Below the pieces are notes generated by a model, which worked only from the letters and a program-made list of their open reading frames with translations, had not been told where the DNA came from and made no database searches. Positions 1 through 10,424 of a stretch of DNA of 64,000 nt are shown here, one piece after another. The position numbers and the translations under genes were made by a program. The DNA is from Ceratothoa steindachneri (lineage: Eukaryota; Arthropoda; Malacostraca; Isopoda; Cymothoidae): positions 130,270,545 to 130,334,544 of the forward strand of contig OZ018328.1 in assembly GCA_963969495.1 (NCBI GenBank), given 5' to 3'. Every line of letters starts with the position of its first letter. The stretch's first letter is position 1.

Positions 1-13
1 AACCTCACGAAAC

Positions 14-324
14 CTCACGCCCCATGATCGACTTCAACGTCGTCAAAGTTCGGAGGAGCTGCTGCTCCTGTATAACCAAGACCCGGCGGGATTCGAGTCA
101 CGCATAGTAACAGGTGATGAAACGTGGGTCCATCACTGGGATCCCCTAGCGACTACTTTTTATTCCGCCAGCTCAAGGCTGCACTGCGTGGACGCCGGTT
201 TGGGGACGAAGAAGATGTCCAGCTCGCCGTCCAGGAGTGGATTGAACAGCAGTCGGGAATTCGAAGCGTTAGGGACAAGTGGCGCAAGTGCATTGAAGTC
301 GAGGGTAGTTATATTGAAAAATAA
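14..324 (+). pseudogene. mariner transposase remnant (internally deleted)
   Basis: Cut-and-paste transposase of the Tc1/mariner superfamily, broken. Bases 14-149 read in one frame as the block around the first catalytic aspartate, including VTGDETWVHHWDP. At about base 150 the sequence jumps, with a frame change, to the block around the third catalytic residue: SPSDYFLFRQLKAALRGRRF, then the C-terminus ending GSYIEK and a TAA stop. The stretch between, about 80 residues in family members and carrying the second catalytic aspartate, is missing, so the protein cannot be active. The N-terminus lies outside the window. The call rests on mariner signature motifs, which are unambiguous. Confidence 0.85.
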
Positions 325-389
325 TAAAACACTTTTCCTCATATCTCGTTTCCTTATATCCGAATTGCAAAACTTATTGACCGCCCCTC

Positions 390-392
<3 letters not shown>
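301..392 (+). repeat. mariner 3' end with terminal inverted repeat
   Basis: Follows the transposase stop. The terminal bases read ...TTGACCGCCCCTCG and run straight into a TA tract, consistent with the TA target preference of mariners. A near-identical inverted copy of these 92 bases lies at 1697-1788, which fixes the outer boundary. Confidence 0.75.

Positions 393-445
<53 letters not shown>
391..445. repeat. (TA)n microsatellite
   Basis: About 55 bp of uninterrupted TA dinucleotides between the mariner end and a dispersed repeat. Its translation gives only alternating Tyr-Ile and is not coding. Confidence 0.97.
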
Positions 446-448
<3 letters not shown>

Positions 449-528
449 TGCAATGTCCTGCAGGAAAAATGAAAAGGTGCTTCCAACTACATTCGAACTT
501 TATTCAGTTCATTCTCAAGAATAACTAC
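446..528 (-). repeat. dispersed repeat next to (TA)n, inverted copy at 3207-3289
   Basis: An 83 bp segment that reappears inverted at 3207-3289 with about 90% identity by eye. Shared blocks include TTGAGAATGAACTGAA and GACATTGCATTC. In both copies the GCATTC end points toward a (TA)n tract. This looks like the 3' end of a short interspersed element whose tail is a TA microsatellite. I do not recognise the family. Confidence 0.65.
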
Positions 529-1019
529 AAGAGATCGGGATCGGGATAGTATAAGAGGTGAAGGTGTAGGTGAAAGATAGAAACGTAGAGATATTGTGTA
601 GTATGTGTTTGTGTGTGTTTATGAGATGGTTTTGAGTGACGGGTGATATATGGCGATGATTCGGTGAAGGTGATAATGATATAGTGAATTGTGCCAGGTT
701 GCCTGGCAAACGCTTTCGTTTTGAATTTATTTTGCTTTCTATTTTTTTTAGTTGAGTTTTATAATTTAAGCATTCGAGCCCTTATAATCAATTGCTCTTA
801 TGAGCTTTAAATTTTTTTGAATTATTATATTTATTCATTTAATTTTTAATTTTTTTGCACTTTTCAGTGGTTTGTAGTCCTATATTTAAATACTCTTTAC
901 ATTTCCTTCTTTTTATTTATCATTACCCTTTTCTGTTCGTATTCTCTTTAGTGTATCATTCTTCTTTGGTTGTCAATATCGGTGGTTCTTTGTTCGGTAA
1001 GTCACTCTGTGTTATTTAT
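529..1019. other. no gene seen
   Basis: T-rich DNA after base 710. The only long frames are hydrophobic, low-complexity translations. I see no conserved motif, RNA gene or repeat match to the rest of the window. Confidence 0.6.
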
Positions 1020-2402
1020 AGATTGGGTTTACATTCGACGTTGTATTCTTTTTGCTTCCGTCAAATCTCATCCTGTATTTTATCTGACGGATTTAATTAT
1101 TTAGTACGACTATTTTGTTTAGTTCTTCCTGGGGTAAAGTTTCATTTAACTTTATCCACAGGTTTTTGGTTCGTTCGTGGAGCAAAGTGTTGATAGGTTC
1201 AAGTTTGGTTCTTCTATTCAGTTCCTCAGATGTTATTCAGTCCTGTCTTCTTTTATTTTCAATGAATCTCATTTCCCAGTTTTGTACTCTTTGGGCCTTT
1301 CGTATCTGATTTATAGTCAACATGTGGGTAGGTATGGTCGGATATAATAGTTTAGAACGGACGAGGGCTGTATATAATTTTCTTTTATTGTTGCCTGAAA
1401 GGTTGTGAAATCGTATCAGCGTTGACATTGCTTTTGCTTCATTTACCTTTTTTGACAGGTGGGAGACATACCTATTCGTCGTTAGATTGAGTCCGAGGAC
1501 TCTCCCCTTTCTATTGTAATGGTATTCTTTCTCCTCGACTCTAATTGTGGCTGTTTTCCTTCGATTAATTAGAATAATGCTGAATTTGTTTGTGTTTGTT
1601 TTAACTCTGTTTCTTTTTTCGAAGTCGTTTATGTTTTTGATTTCCCTCGCTGTTACTTGCGATGATTTGTGTGATGTCATCCGCTAATTGGATGTACGAG
1701 GGGCGGTCAATAAGTTTTGCAATTCGGATATAAGGAAACGAGATATGAGGAAAAGTGTTTTATTATTTTTCAATATAACTACCCTCGCTCGACATCATGG
1801 TGCTTAAGTAGTCTTTATATTTGGCCCAGTCGGTTCCTCGATAACCCACCCTCAAGCATCATATTTAGTTCAGTAGCATATGATCAAGGTTTTGCAATAT
1901 TCAGGAAGTGAGCGTGCATAATGCAGAGGATGAGGTCGGGCCGCATGTTTCCCTGGATGTTCACGGTGGTGGTTTGTGAAGTAGGTACTCTCGTTGGTCC
2001 TCCTGCCGTTGCGGTGACATATGTTGTATTATTTTTCCTTCATTTTTCTTTTCATAATTCTGTTTTCTTTTTCTTTATTGTTTGCTTTTTTATTGGGCAA
2101 GACATCGCAAGTGTCCTGTGGCCGTTTCCAAAGTTCAGGCACTTTTTTTCGGCTGCTCTGCATTCGTCTCACCGGTGGTCTTTGCTCTAGCATTCCGAGT
2201 AAGTTTTTCATTGAATTGGCAATCTTTGGTTGCGTGCTGGTCCAAGGCGTAGCACTTGAAACAAACCTGAATCAAAACAAACGTCTCTCTTTCGATCTGG
2301 TCCGAGGAGATCTTTGTGTAAATGGCAAGCAGGCCGTGTACTGCGGCTTTCTTTGTCATTTCCGTGGACAAATAGAACATTCGACCGAATAGACTTCCCC
2401 AA
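1020..2402 (-). pseudogene. jockey-like LINE remnant F (ORF1 and ORF2 pieces)
   Basis: Read from 2402 downward. Bases 2380-2200 encode an ORF1 zinc-knuckle block (CFKCYALDQHATKDCQ). A decayed later knuckle follows, then the conserved post-knuckle domain at about 1940-1860 (ILCIMHAHFLNIAKP, TELNMML). The sequence then jumps to an endonuclease-to-RT linker (about 1850-1800, GTDWAKYKDYL). After a mariner end at 1697-1788 it resumes at the RT active-site box (IQLADDITQII, about 1690-1660). From 1680 to about 1115 it runs through the RT C-terminus (SKLLYPTIP, RVQN, TKLEPIN). Intervening parts of ORF1, the endonuclease and the RT fingers are lost. Several frameshifts are present, so this is a relic of the family seen intact at 9.7-15 kb. 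Confidence 0.75.
1697..1788 (-). mobile_element. mariner 3'-end fragment, inverted copy of 301-392
   Basis: Matches 301-392 in reverse complement almost base for base (CGAGGGGCGGTCAATAAG at the outer end). It contains only the last codons (GSYIEK), the stop and the terminal repeat. It lies inside LINE remnant F just upstream of the RT active-site box. The outer end abuts a TA, as expected for mariner insertion; the inner end is truncated. Confidence 0.75.
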
Positions 2403-3206
2403 TATTATTACAATTATTGTGAACTAGAATATTTTTTTATAGTTGACTCGTATTTGAAAGCAACTGAAATGTTAAAGTTTTTTAAAAGACGAGGAAAGTC
2501 AATGAAACAAACAGAGAATGGTAAAACCAAAATGTTTTTAAAATTAAAAGGGATAGCAGGAGATGTTCTGTTTGTCCAAATAAATATTTTATCCAGACAG
2601 GAAGCAATTATCTGTCCGTATTAATCAGCTATAATTAATAGTGCGGTTTTTGTGCATATGTCCGAAAATAACCACTTAATTAATTGGAATTCAGCAAAAT
2701 TTGTTTTTCGCTCAAATGACTCAATTAAATGAAACTCTGTTGACTGTTCATGTATAAGTCAATTTAATAACTTTAACATTTCCCCTGGCCTTTTAAAAAT
2801 TGATGTTGTTATGAATTAGCTTTGTCTTATGTTCCTAATTCTATAGCAATTTTCATTTTTATGGGCACTCGAATTGTCAATTTAACTATTGCATTGATTT
2901 TGTATTCACTTTATTTTATTTCTCTTTCTTTCTCCTTGCCCCTCTCCCCTACGTATCTGCTTACTTCTCGCGTCTCTCTTAATCTCCCTCTTTAGACTAT
3001 CGCTTTATCCGTTAATCGTTTTAACACTTTTGGCCCTGTTCTTGACTCTTTCTGCCTCTCGGTTTGACCTTGCTACCCGTTATAGCTAAATCTTAATGTA
3101 AATTTACCCGTCCCTCTCATACTTCCTCATTGGTGATTTCTTGTCTTAGAAGCGGTCCTTTATCTTTTACTAGCTTATATATACCCTTATTATATTATTT
3201 TCTCTT
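2403..3206. other. no gene seen; possible MITE-like inverted repeat
   Basis: AT-rich DNA with no coding signal. GAAATGTTAAAGTT at 2466-2479 recurs inverted at 2769-2782, with weaker similarity extending inward. The segment between could be a small non-autonomous DNA element, but I cannot identify a target-site duplication. Confidence 0.35.
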
Positions 3207-3289
3207 GTAGTTATCCTTGAGAATGAACTGAATGAAGTTCGAAAGTACTTGGAAGCACTTTTTTATTTTTCCTGCGAGACATTGCATTC
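3207..3289 (+). repeat. dispersed repeat, inverted partner of 446-528
   Basis: Plus-strand copy of the repeat at 446-528. About 40 bp downstream it is followed by a (TA)n tract at 3330-3376. The shared arrangement supports one repeat family with a TA-rich tail rather than chance similarity. Confidence 0.65.
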
Positions 3290-3324
3290 AGTGCGAACCT
3301 CACGTGGTACTTTGTTATTTATTC

Positions 3325-3329
<5 letters not shown>

Positions 3330-3376
<47 letters not shown>
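3330..3376. repeat. (TA)n microsatellite
   Basis: About 47 bp of uninterrupted TA dinucleotides. Confidence 0.97.
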
Positions 3377-3380
<4 letters not shown>

Positions 3381-5340
3381 AATGGAGGGGGGAACAGGAC
3401 TTATGATTTACGAGCTGTTCATATTCTGAGGGAAAGGGAATTGGTTTCCTTTGATAAATGCTTAGGAAGAGCGTTTGATCCTGCTGCCGAAAACCCATAA
3501 AAGGAGAAAAGGTATCAGTTAAGGTTGAATTTTAAATTGTAGTGTGTGAAATGAATATATGATCCCAAAAGATTAGAAAAGAGAGGGTTTTGCCTGTCTT
3601 TTCCCCTTATTTCTGTATGTTTGTTTGTTCCACTCGTGTTTATGGCAGTAGAGATTATGAATAAAACAGGCAGACATGCACACAGGGATATCCCATTATA
3701 GAAACGAGCGGCAGGTAACTTTAGGAAGTTTTCCACAAATTCTTTTCCAAGAAAGAGGTTAATTATAGCTTTGAGACGAAAAATGCTCTAATGAAAACTG
3801 TTCATATTGTTGATAAAGACGTGCCAAGAAGTGAGTCGAACTGAGGAAAAGGAAGAGGGGAAAAAAGGCTTCGAGGACGGAGGGGAGATGAGAAGGTGAT
3901 GGCTGCCCACCCCCCCTTTCAGGATTTGGCATCGAGAACAAGTTTACGTATAAAAAACACTAAACAATACGCGTTTCATTTTTAATGAGTAGTCAATCGT
4001 TGGTAAGTCCTTTTGTTGTATATTCTCGTATATTTACAGAGGCGTAGGGAAAGAAAAGCACATAGACATCCCCTACATTGTTGTAAGAGTTGCAAGTACG
4101 ACAATTCGAGTTAAATATTTTGTTTTTTGCAGTCACTACAGTGTTAAACTTATCTTTTTTAAGGGCCTTAATTCACCTAACTGTAGCTTTTAGTAAGTTC
4201 ATAGGTTTGAATTTTAAGTTGAGTATTTCTCTTTGGCAGTAAAGACTTTTTTTCTGATCCTGGTATTCATTGTTATTTTTTAGGTAGAAGTTTGTTTAGA
4301 ATTACCAGCCTATGTTCTATGGCATTTAGGTTGGGAAACACGAGGAAAGGGTTTGCTATCACTCTCTGTTACAATTCTTTGTCTTTTTTTCAGTGCGTAT
4401 CATAAATATGCATCTTTCATTAACAAACAGTTTTGCTTTTCAACAGCATCACATAAAATGTTAACTTTCTTCAAGGGTATAGGTGTTGTGCTAGGTATTG
4501 TTACGAATTGTCAATGAAAACAACCAGCAAGAACAGCTGGTTGGTTTGGAGAAAACTGATAACGATTGGAAGCTGCTGGCAGTGGTCAGTCTTCTTCTGA
4601 TTGCTCTCCAAAGTGTTCACCTTAATTCTCTAGGAATGGTGGAAATTTATCAACCTGTGAAACTTAGTTTAAGGTAAATATAACTTCTTATTATTACTTA
4701 ACCTTTTTATATATCGTTTATAACATTTATATAGATTATTAATAATATAATGTAATTGTCTTAGACTTATTGTGTTTATTTGTTACAGCATGCGCTGATC
4801 CCTGTGTCATATTTTAAGTTGAATAAAACCAGAAATCTTAGCTGGAATCTTATTTATCATCTGATCTCCAGGTTCATAAGGTTCTAATGTCTAAAAGCCA
4901 GACTTGTTGAGCATTAGATCTAATTACTCATCTTTATTATACTATAGTTACAAAGGCTTCATCTTTGCTGCATCTCTATAATGAGCAAGTTGGTGAAAAT
5001 CAATTTTGTTCTTGTGTAAATTAAGTTTTGTTTTCAGTTTAGACAACACAAGGTGACGACCATACTATAGTGAAATCTAAAGGATTGCGTGTTTAGACCT
5101 CGATGCCCACAGAAAAATCTACGACTACATATATTCTACAAAATTTCAGTGAATTTATCTTCACTACTTTCTTTAAAAATCACTCCTTACAAACATTCTG
5201 CGGGAGATGGCATCGTTTGTTTTCGCTGTAAAAAATATTTGCCATTTTTAATTTTATAAATAGGTTCTTCTTCAAAAGATTTAATTCGACAATTTTTCTA
5301 TTGAGTTTATCAACTAAATACACGATATTTATCGTCATAA
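3377..5340. other. no gene seen
   Basis: AT-rich DNA without coding or RNA-gene signal that I can support. The only notable local structure is a perfect 8 bp hairpin at 4521-4543 (CAACCAGC and its complement around a 7-base loop). Short frames at 3515-3941 have no recognisable motif. Confidence 0.55.
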
Positions 5341-5639
5341 GCTCATCTTTGGGGATGACAACAATCAGGTTCTCTTAGCCCATCTGTAGAGAGTAACAAT
5401 CCATTACATTTATCCGGTCTTTATGGAGAAACAATCCCTTTATTTTAGCTAGTCTTTAGGGGAGCATTAATCTATTTTTTTAGCCTATCTTTAGAAGGCA
5501 ACAATATCTCTTTTACATTTAGCCGATATATTTATCCTTAACTAAAAAAAACAAACCTTTTTGATCCTGATTACAGTGAGCGACAATCTGTTTATTTCAT
5601 CTCGTCTTTAAGTCGTAAATCCTTTTTTATTAGGTCATC
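5341..5639 (+). repeat. 35 bp satellite, tract 1
   Basis: Degenerate tandem monomers of about 35 bp. Recognisable units carry GGAGCAACAATCCG followed by TTTCTTTTAGCCCG and TCTTTA. The tract ends in the TTAA duplicated by the piggyBac element. Confidence 0.85.
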
Positions 5640-5653
5640 TTAATACTTTGACT

Positions 5654-5719
5654 GCCATATCACCCATATAGGGTGATATGGCTTTACTAGATGAAGCCAT
5701 GTCACCCTATATGGGTGAC
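5654..5719. repeat. left subterminal palindromes of piggyBac
   Basis: Two adjacent palindromes. Bases 5654-5682 form a 12 bp stem (GCCATATCACCC) around ATATA. Bases 5701-5719 form GTCACCC-TATAT-GGGTGAC. The same GTCACCC/GGGTGAC palindrome occurs twice at the right end, suggesting transposase-binding or structural sites. That role is an inference. Confidence 0.8.
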
Positions 5720-6244
5720 AGTATTGATTTCATTTAAAGCTCCGTCTCCAACATAACTGACGGTACATGTATTTTCCCATGGCATTTAGGTAGTGTGGCC
5801 CCTGATGAAAGTTTTGCAATGTGTTATGTGGCTCTCTAACGTTATATGTGAATTTTATCCAACGTTCAGTTTCGACAACGAATCCAGGTTCTGGTACGGG
5901 GAGCCAGTTGGAAATTTGAACCCATCTTTTTTTATTATTAATTATAATGTTTTCCCATACATGTTTTATACAAATACAACTTTATATTCAAAATTACATT
6001 AATAAAATACTAATTTTGGTATTTAAAAGGCTAAAACATAGCTACCTTTTGAAAACAAAATTACAACTAAACATTTCCTTGTGTATATAAAATATAACCA
6101 AATTAATTGAAGTTTTACAACTAAACATTTCCATGCGTACAAAAATATAACCAAATTAATTGAAAATTAAATAAAAAGTAAATCCACTATCTTGTAATAG
6201 AAAGAAATTTAATGACAATGAATAAACAAATGCCAATGAACAAA

Positions 6245-8030
6245 TCACTTTTTATGCTGAGATGCAAAACATTCCAAACAAAGGAATGGTTCTCCTTCAC
6301 ACTGTGGACAGTATGAATAGACCTTATTGGCGTGTTTCCATGCTTCATCTCTACCCTTTTCTCTCTTTGTTTTTTCATAGCACAGCTTACATGCTCTTCT
6401 GATTTTTCTGTTATTAGCATCACTTTTGGTTTGAAGTATGTGGGAAGTGTTACATGATGGCTTTCTATATCTAGTTGTTTGTTCACATTCCAAAAGGACT
6501 GATGTGATCGACTTCCGGAAATGTTTTATTACAATTTTTTCCAGTAACTTTTTTGTAGATTAAGAGAGCATTTACTACAGTCATGCCTAGCAAAAGTTCC
6601 ACTCCAAGTTATCTATACTACTTCACACCTTTCCGAAGAGTTGTGGCATAAGAGGACAGTTGGTCTGACAAATCTATGCCAGACTTTTCCTTGTTGTACG
6701 CAAGCACACCTAATGGTTTATGTATGACCTTTATATGTTTACGTTGTCTGCTCTCTCTAGTAGATGGCCCAGAATGGTCAATCGGTTCTTGCTCATCTCC
6801 ACTCCCCTCCCTGATTTCCACCATTTCTGGCCTATGTTTCGTGGAAAGCAGTCTGACATCTCTCTTGTCCTTCCACTTTAGGACTACAATTCCATTTTGT
6901 TCTTCCCTGGCAATCATGTTCCCCCCTTTTGAGCTGGGCATTCATTACTTCTTTGGGCATATTCTTTTTATTCTTACGTAATGTTCCGAACAACATGGGT
7001 CTTCATCTTGAGAAAAGAAACAGCTAGTTCATAGCTGGTGTAGAAATTGTCTTCGTACAATGTTCGGCCTTGATTCTGAAGGTTACACATCAAGTCTGTG
7101 CAAACCATTTTGGCTAATCCCACCTACCTGTTGCCTGCCCTTGATCTTCCCGAAAAAACGGAAAGGTTGTATGTATAGCCTTCTGGTGAGCAGAGTTTGA
7201 ATAACTTTATTCCATACTTTTGGGCTTTATTGGAGATATACTGGCGAAAAATGAATCTCCCTCGCCATGGGACTAGTGTCTCATCTACTACAACATCACT
7301 TCCAGGGAAAAGGCTGCCTGAAATTTCCTACTAGAAGATCAATGAGAGGCTGAATTTTGCCCAGACGGTTGCCTCTCTCAATTGTTGTGTTGTCTGCAAA
7401 ATGGAAGCAACTCAACAGGAGCTCGAACCTATTTCGACTCATTGTCTTCTCTGTTATATAATTTTTATATAAATGATTACTTTTCCAATAGTCTGCAATT
7501 GCCCCCATTTTTACCAAGCCCATCCATTGGAGAAGCCCAATAAATTTTTTAATCTCTTCCTTTGTTGTTGGTACCCACTTATTGTGGCTCCTGTCAGGCA
7601 TTCGTTCTCTCTGTGAAGTGACTAGTTCGGCATATAAATTTGTTTGTTCAACCAAATGGTCAAATACTTCATCATCTAGAAACAGTTGAAAGGTTTCAAT
7701 TGGTGTTAGAAAGGATTATAGATTGGGACGTACCCCTTCTGTTCCTGGAAAAGGAAATGCCTTAGTTCTCTGACTGAAATTGGACTACTCGGGTACAGTT
7801 TCTTCATCATCACTTTCTTCATCATCTTCCTCCATACCCATTGCATCCAACAGTTCTGCTAAATTGTTGGCTACATGCTCATCATCGCCATCAAGAGATT
7901 CAAATCCCGCAAATGGTTCAAAATCGGGATCTCTAAGTGAATCATCTGAACCAACATCTGAGACATCACTCGAATATGTGTCAACAGGGTCAAGAAGTCT
8001 CACTCGTTTCAAAGGTCTCTGTTTACTCAT
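6245..8030 (-). pseudogene. piggyBac transposase (DDD), inactivated
   Basis: Starts at ATG 8030 with an acidic, Ser-rich N-terminus (MSKQRPLKRVRLLDPV). After two in-frame stops before 7655 it gives the dimerisation/DNA-binding-type region (YWKSNHLYKNYI, RNRFELLLSCFHF). A frameshift near 7310 leads into the catalytic core (DVVVDETLVPWRGRF, then VFSGRS). The segment 6941-6618 has KDKRDVRLLSTKH and SGIDLSDQ, the latter holding the third catalytic aspartate. After further breaks, 6493-6245 encodes the Cys-rich C-terminal zinc-binding domain (ACKLCYEKTK, SYCPQCEGEPFLCLECF). All family domains are present in order, so the gene was once complete and has decayed by point changes and small indels. Confidence 0.9.
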
Positions 8031-8126
8031 TGATGGGTAATTATTAATGCTAGTAATATAAAGACAACTGATTTTTAAGTTATGAATTATTTATTCTGAA
8101 AAAGAGAAAACACGTTAAAATTTGAT

Positions 8127-8194
8127 GTCACCCAATATGGGTGACATGGCCATGCATGGCTAACATGCACATCCGTCACCCATATGTGGGTGAC
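8127..8194. repeat. right subterminal palindromes of piggyBac
   Basis: Bases 8127-8145 read GTCACCC-AATAT-GGGTGAC, and 8175-8194 read GTCACCC-ATATGT-GGGTGAC. They match the left-end pair in sequence but lie 180-250 bp from the right terminus rather than 10-75 bp, an asymmetric spacing. Confidence 0.8.
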
Positions 8195-8378
8195 ATGGAG
8201 CCTGCAAGAAACTTAAAAATAATATTAATAATAACTCTACCTCAGTAGTTTACCTGAATATCACAAAATAAGTAGCACCATAACTAAACTTTGAATATTT
8301 AGAATCAAAACAAAACAAAAAAAATTTATGTCCCCGGGTGAAATTTCTGGGATTTGGGCTTGGCAGTCAATGTGTCAG

Positions 8379-9728
8379 GGAAGCAACAAACCGTTTCTTT
8401 TAGCAAGTCTTTAGGGAGTAAAAATTCTTTTCTATTAGATTCTCTTTAGGAAACAACAATCTCTTTCTTTTAGCCGGTCTTTAAGGAGCAACAATCTGTT
8501 TATTTTAGCCTGCCTATATGTGATAACATTCCGTTTCTTTTAGCCCGTTTATAGGGAACAACGATCCTTTCTTTTAGCCCGTTTTTACTTAGGAGGTTTC
8601 TTTTAGCAGATCTTTATTGAGAATCACTATATTTCTTTTAGATTTCTTTTAGGTCGGAAAATTCCGTTTTGTTTAGCACGTTATTTAGCAATAATATGTT
8701 TCATTTAGCACGTCTTTAGGGAGCAACAATATGTTTCACTTTGCTCGTCTTTTGGAGGCAACAATTCGGTTCTTTTATCCCGTCTCTAGGAAAGCAAAAC
8801 TCTATCGATTACTTCGTATTTAGGGAGTAATAATCCGTTTAATTTACCTCTATTTTAAGAGAAAATTCATTTTGTATTAGCATGTCTTTACTAAGAAAAA
8901 TCCATATCATTTAGCCATACTCTACGGAGAAACGAATTGTTTCTTTCAGCTTGTCTGTAGAGTGAAACAGTCTGTTTCTAATAGCTCACCTGTAGAAAGC
9001 AACAAGCCGTTTCATTTGTCCCGTATTTACGTAAAAACATTCCGTTGCTCTTAGCCTGTTTTTATAGAACAACACTCCGTTTCTCTTAGGCAATCCGTTT
9101 CTTTTAGCCACGGAGCAACAATCCTTTGCTTTTAGCCTGTCTTCGGGGAGCCCCAAAAAACTAATAATAATCCTGTCTTTAGGGAGAAACAATCCGTTAC
9201 ATTTAGCTCGTCATTTGTAATAAACAAACCGTTTTTTTTTAGAGAGCTTATACTGAGAAACAACCCGACACGTTTAACACGTCTTTAATGAGCAACAATC
9301 AGTTTCTTTTAATTGAACCCATTTTACGCAGCAATAATATTTTTATTTAACGCGCCTTTAGGAAGCAACTATCCGTTTATTTAGTACATCTTTAGCGATA
9401 GATATTCCTTTAAATGGAACAATTATAATCCGTAACTTTAGCCGGTATTTATGGAGCTAAATTAAGAGAGCAGGATTAGGTTTCTTTTAGCCTTTCTTTA
9501 TAGATCAATTATCTGTTTCTTTTAGTCTGTCTTTACTGAACCACAATCCATTTCTTTTTGTCTGTCTTTACTTAGCAACAATTTGTTTCCTTTAACCAGT
9601 CATTACGGAGCAGCTATCCATTACTTTTAGCCTCTGTTTAGATAGCAAAAATCCATTTCTTTTATCATGTCTTTAGAAGGCATCAATCCGTTTTTAAGCC
9701 CGTCTTTACTGAGTAAAAGTCCATTATG
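8379..9728 (+). repeat. 35 bp satellite, tract 2
   Basis: About 38 degenerate monomers in the same orientation and phase as tract 1. Most show CAACAATCCGTTTCTTTTAG with single-base changes and 1-5 bp indels. The tract ends mid-monomer (TCCATTATG) where LINE A1 begins. Confidence 0.9.
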
Positions 9729-10424
9729 TGACTGTCCTGGGTGTCTTTAGGAGCCCAGTCGATCTGCAAAGATTTAATATATCTTTTCGCTGCGAAGTAG
9801 AAGAAAAATGATGGGCTAAATACCCTCGTTGCTCCCGTCCAACGACCTGCGTGGGAACCTGCTCGGATGACTGCCCTTCATTAATTTCGTCTTAACTATG
9901 TCGGCCACTTGGACTGGCATAATTAAGGGCTTGCGTGGAAACTGGTTTGAAGCCTATCCCACAGCAGAAGCACAAGTCAGAAATTCTCTCGAATTTGGGG
10001 CAAAACTGCGAGTCCCGGACGGAGGAGAAATCCTCATCGCCCGGGGGACCCGGCCAGAATCATAGAGGGAGTTACACCCGTCTCTATGTAGTTGGATGCA
10101 GTTTTGGCGTACGTACCCGTGAGGGGGTGGCACAAACTTAGCGGTCGTTGATTCGGCCGCTATGCATTAAGTCCACCAAGCTCAACCCTCTGAGGTCCCC
10201 ACTCGAGAACCATCCCCCATCCATCATCCCCCCTCATCCCGGCACCATCCGAGCGGGGAAACAACAGGAAACTGGACGGGAGCACTCTTCTCACGTCGGA
10301 GTCAAACCTAACACTTGACTGTACCTCCTTTACCACATATCACTTTTTTCACATACAAAATTTTCACATATAATTTTCACACATAAAAATAATTCAAGAA
10401 AGAAGAGAGAAGACGTCGGCGACG
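9729..10424 (+). promoter_or_regulatory. A1 5'UTR / presumed internal promoter region
   Basis: GC-richer than its surroundings and without a credible ORF. The part at about 10141-10240 (GTTGATTCGG, CATTAAGTCC, CTCTGAGG, CATCATCCC) aligns with the 5'UTRs of LINEs C3 (54040-54180) and B2 (49185-49330), both on the opposite strand. Full-length LINEs of this type normally carry an internal promoter in the 5'UTR; no specific initiator could be assigned here. Confidence 0.6.

Larger units (their letters stand above)
5644..8374 (-). mobile_element. piggyBac-superfamily transposon
   Basis: A 2731 bp element bounded on the left by TTAA (5640-5643) and an end reading TACTTTGACTGCCA. The right end is its near-perfect inverted match (TGGCAGTCAATGTG). 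The right-hand target copy has decayed to TCAG (8375-8378). Removing the element rejoins a satellite monomer in register, with CATCTTTAA on the left and GGAAGCAACAAACCG on the right. That proves the boundaries and shows insertion into the satellite. The element carries one broken transposase on the minus strand and paired palindromes near both ends. Confidence 0.9.

Noticed and set aside
160..486. Frames rich in Tyr-Ile repeats at the TA tracts (also near 3249 and 61946)
   Set aside because: They are translations of (TA)n microsatellite sequence with no conserved flanking protein.
1790..1990. Possible mariner transposase C-terminus
   Set aside because: Closer reading shows the LINE ORF1 post-knuckle domain (ILCIMHAHFLNIAKP) and a linker fragment; only 1697-1788 is mariner.
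3759..3941. Short minus-strand ORF starting MFSMPNPERGGG
   Set aside because: No recognisable motif, low complexity in part, and no neighbouring signal supporting a gene.
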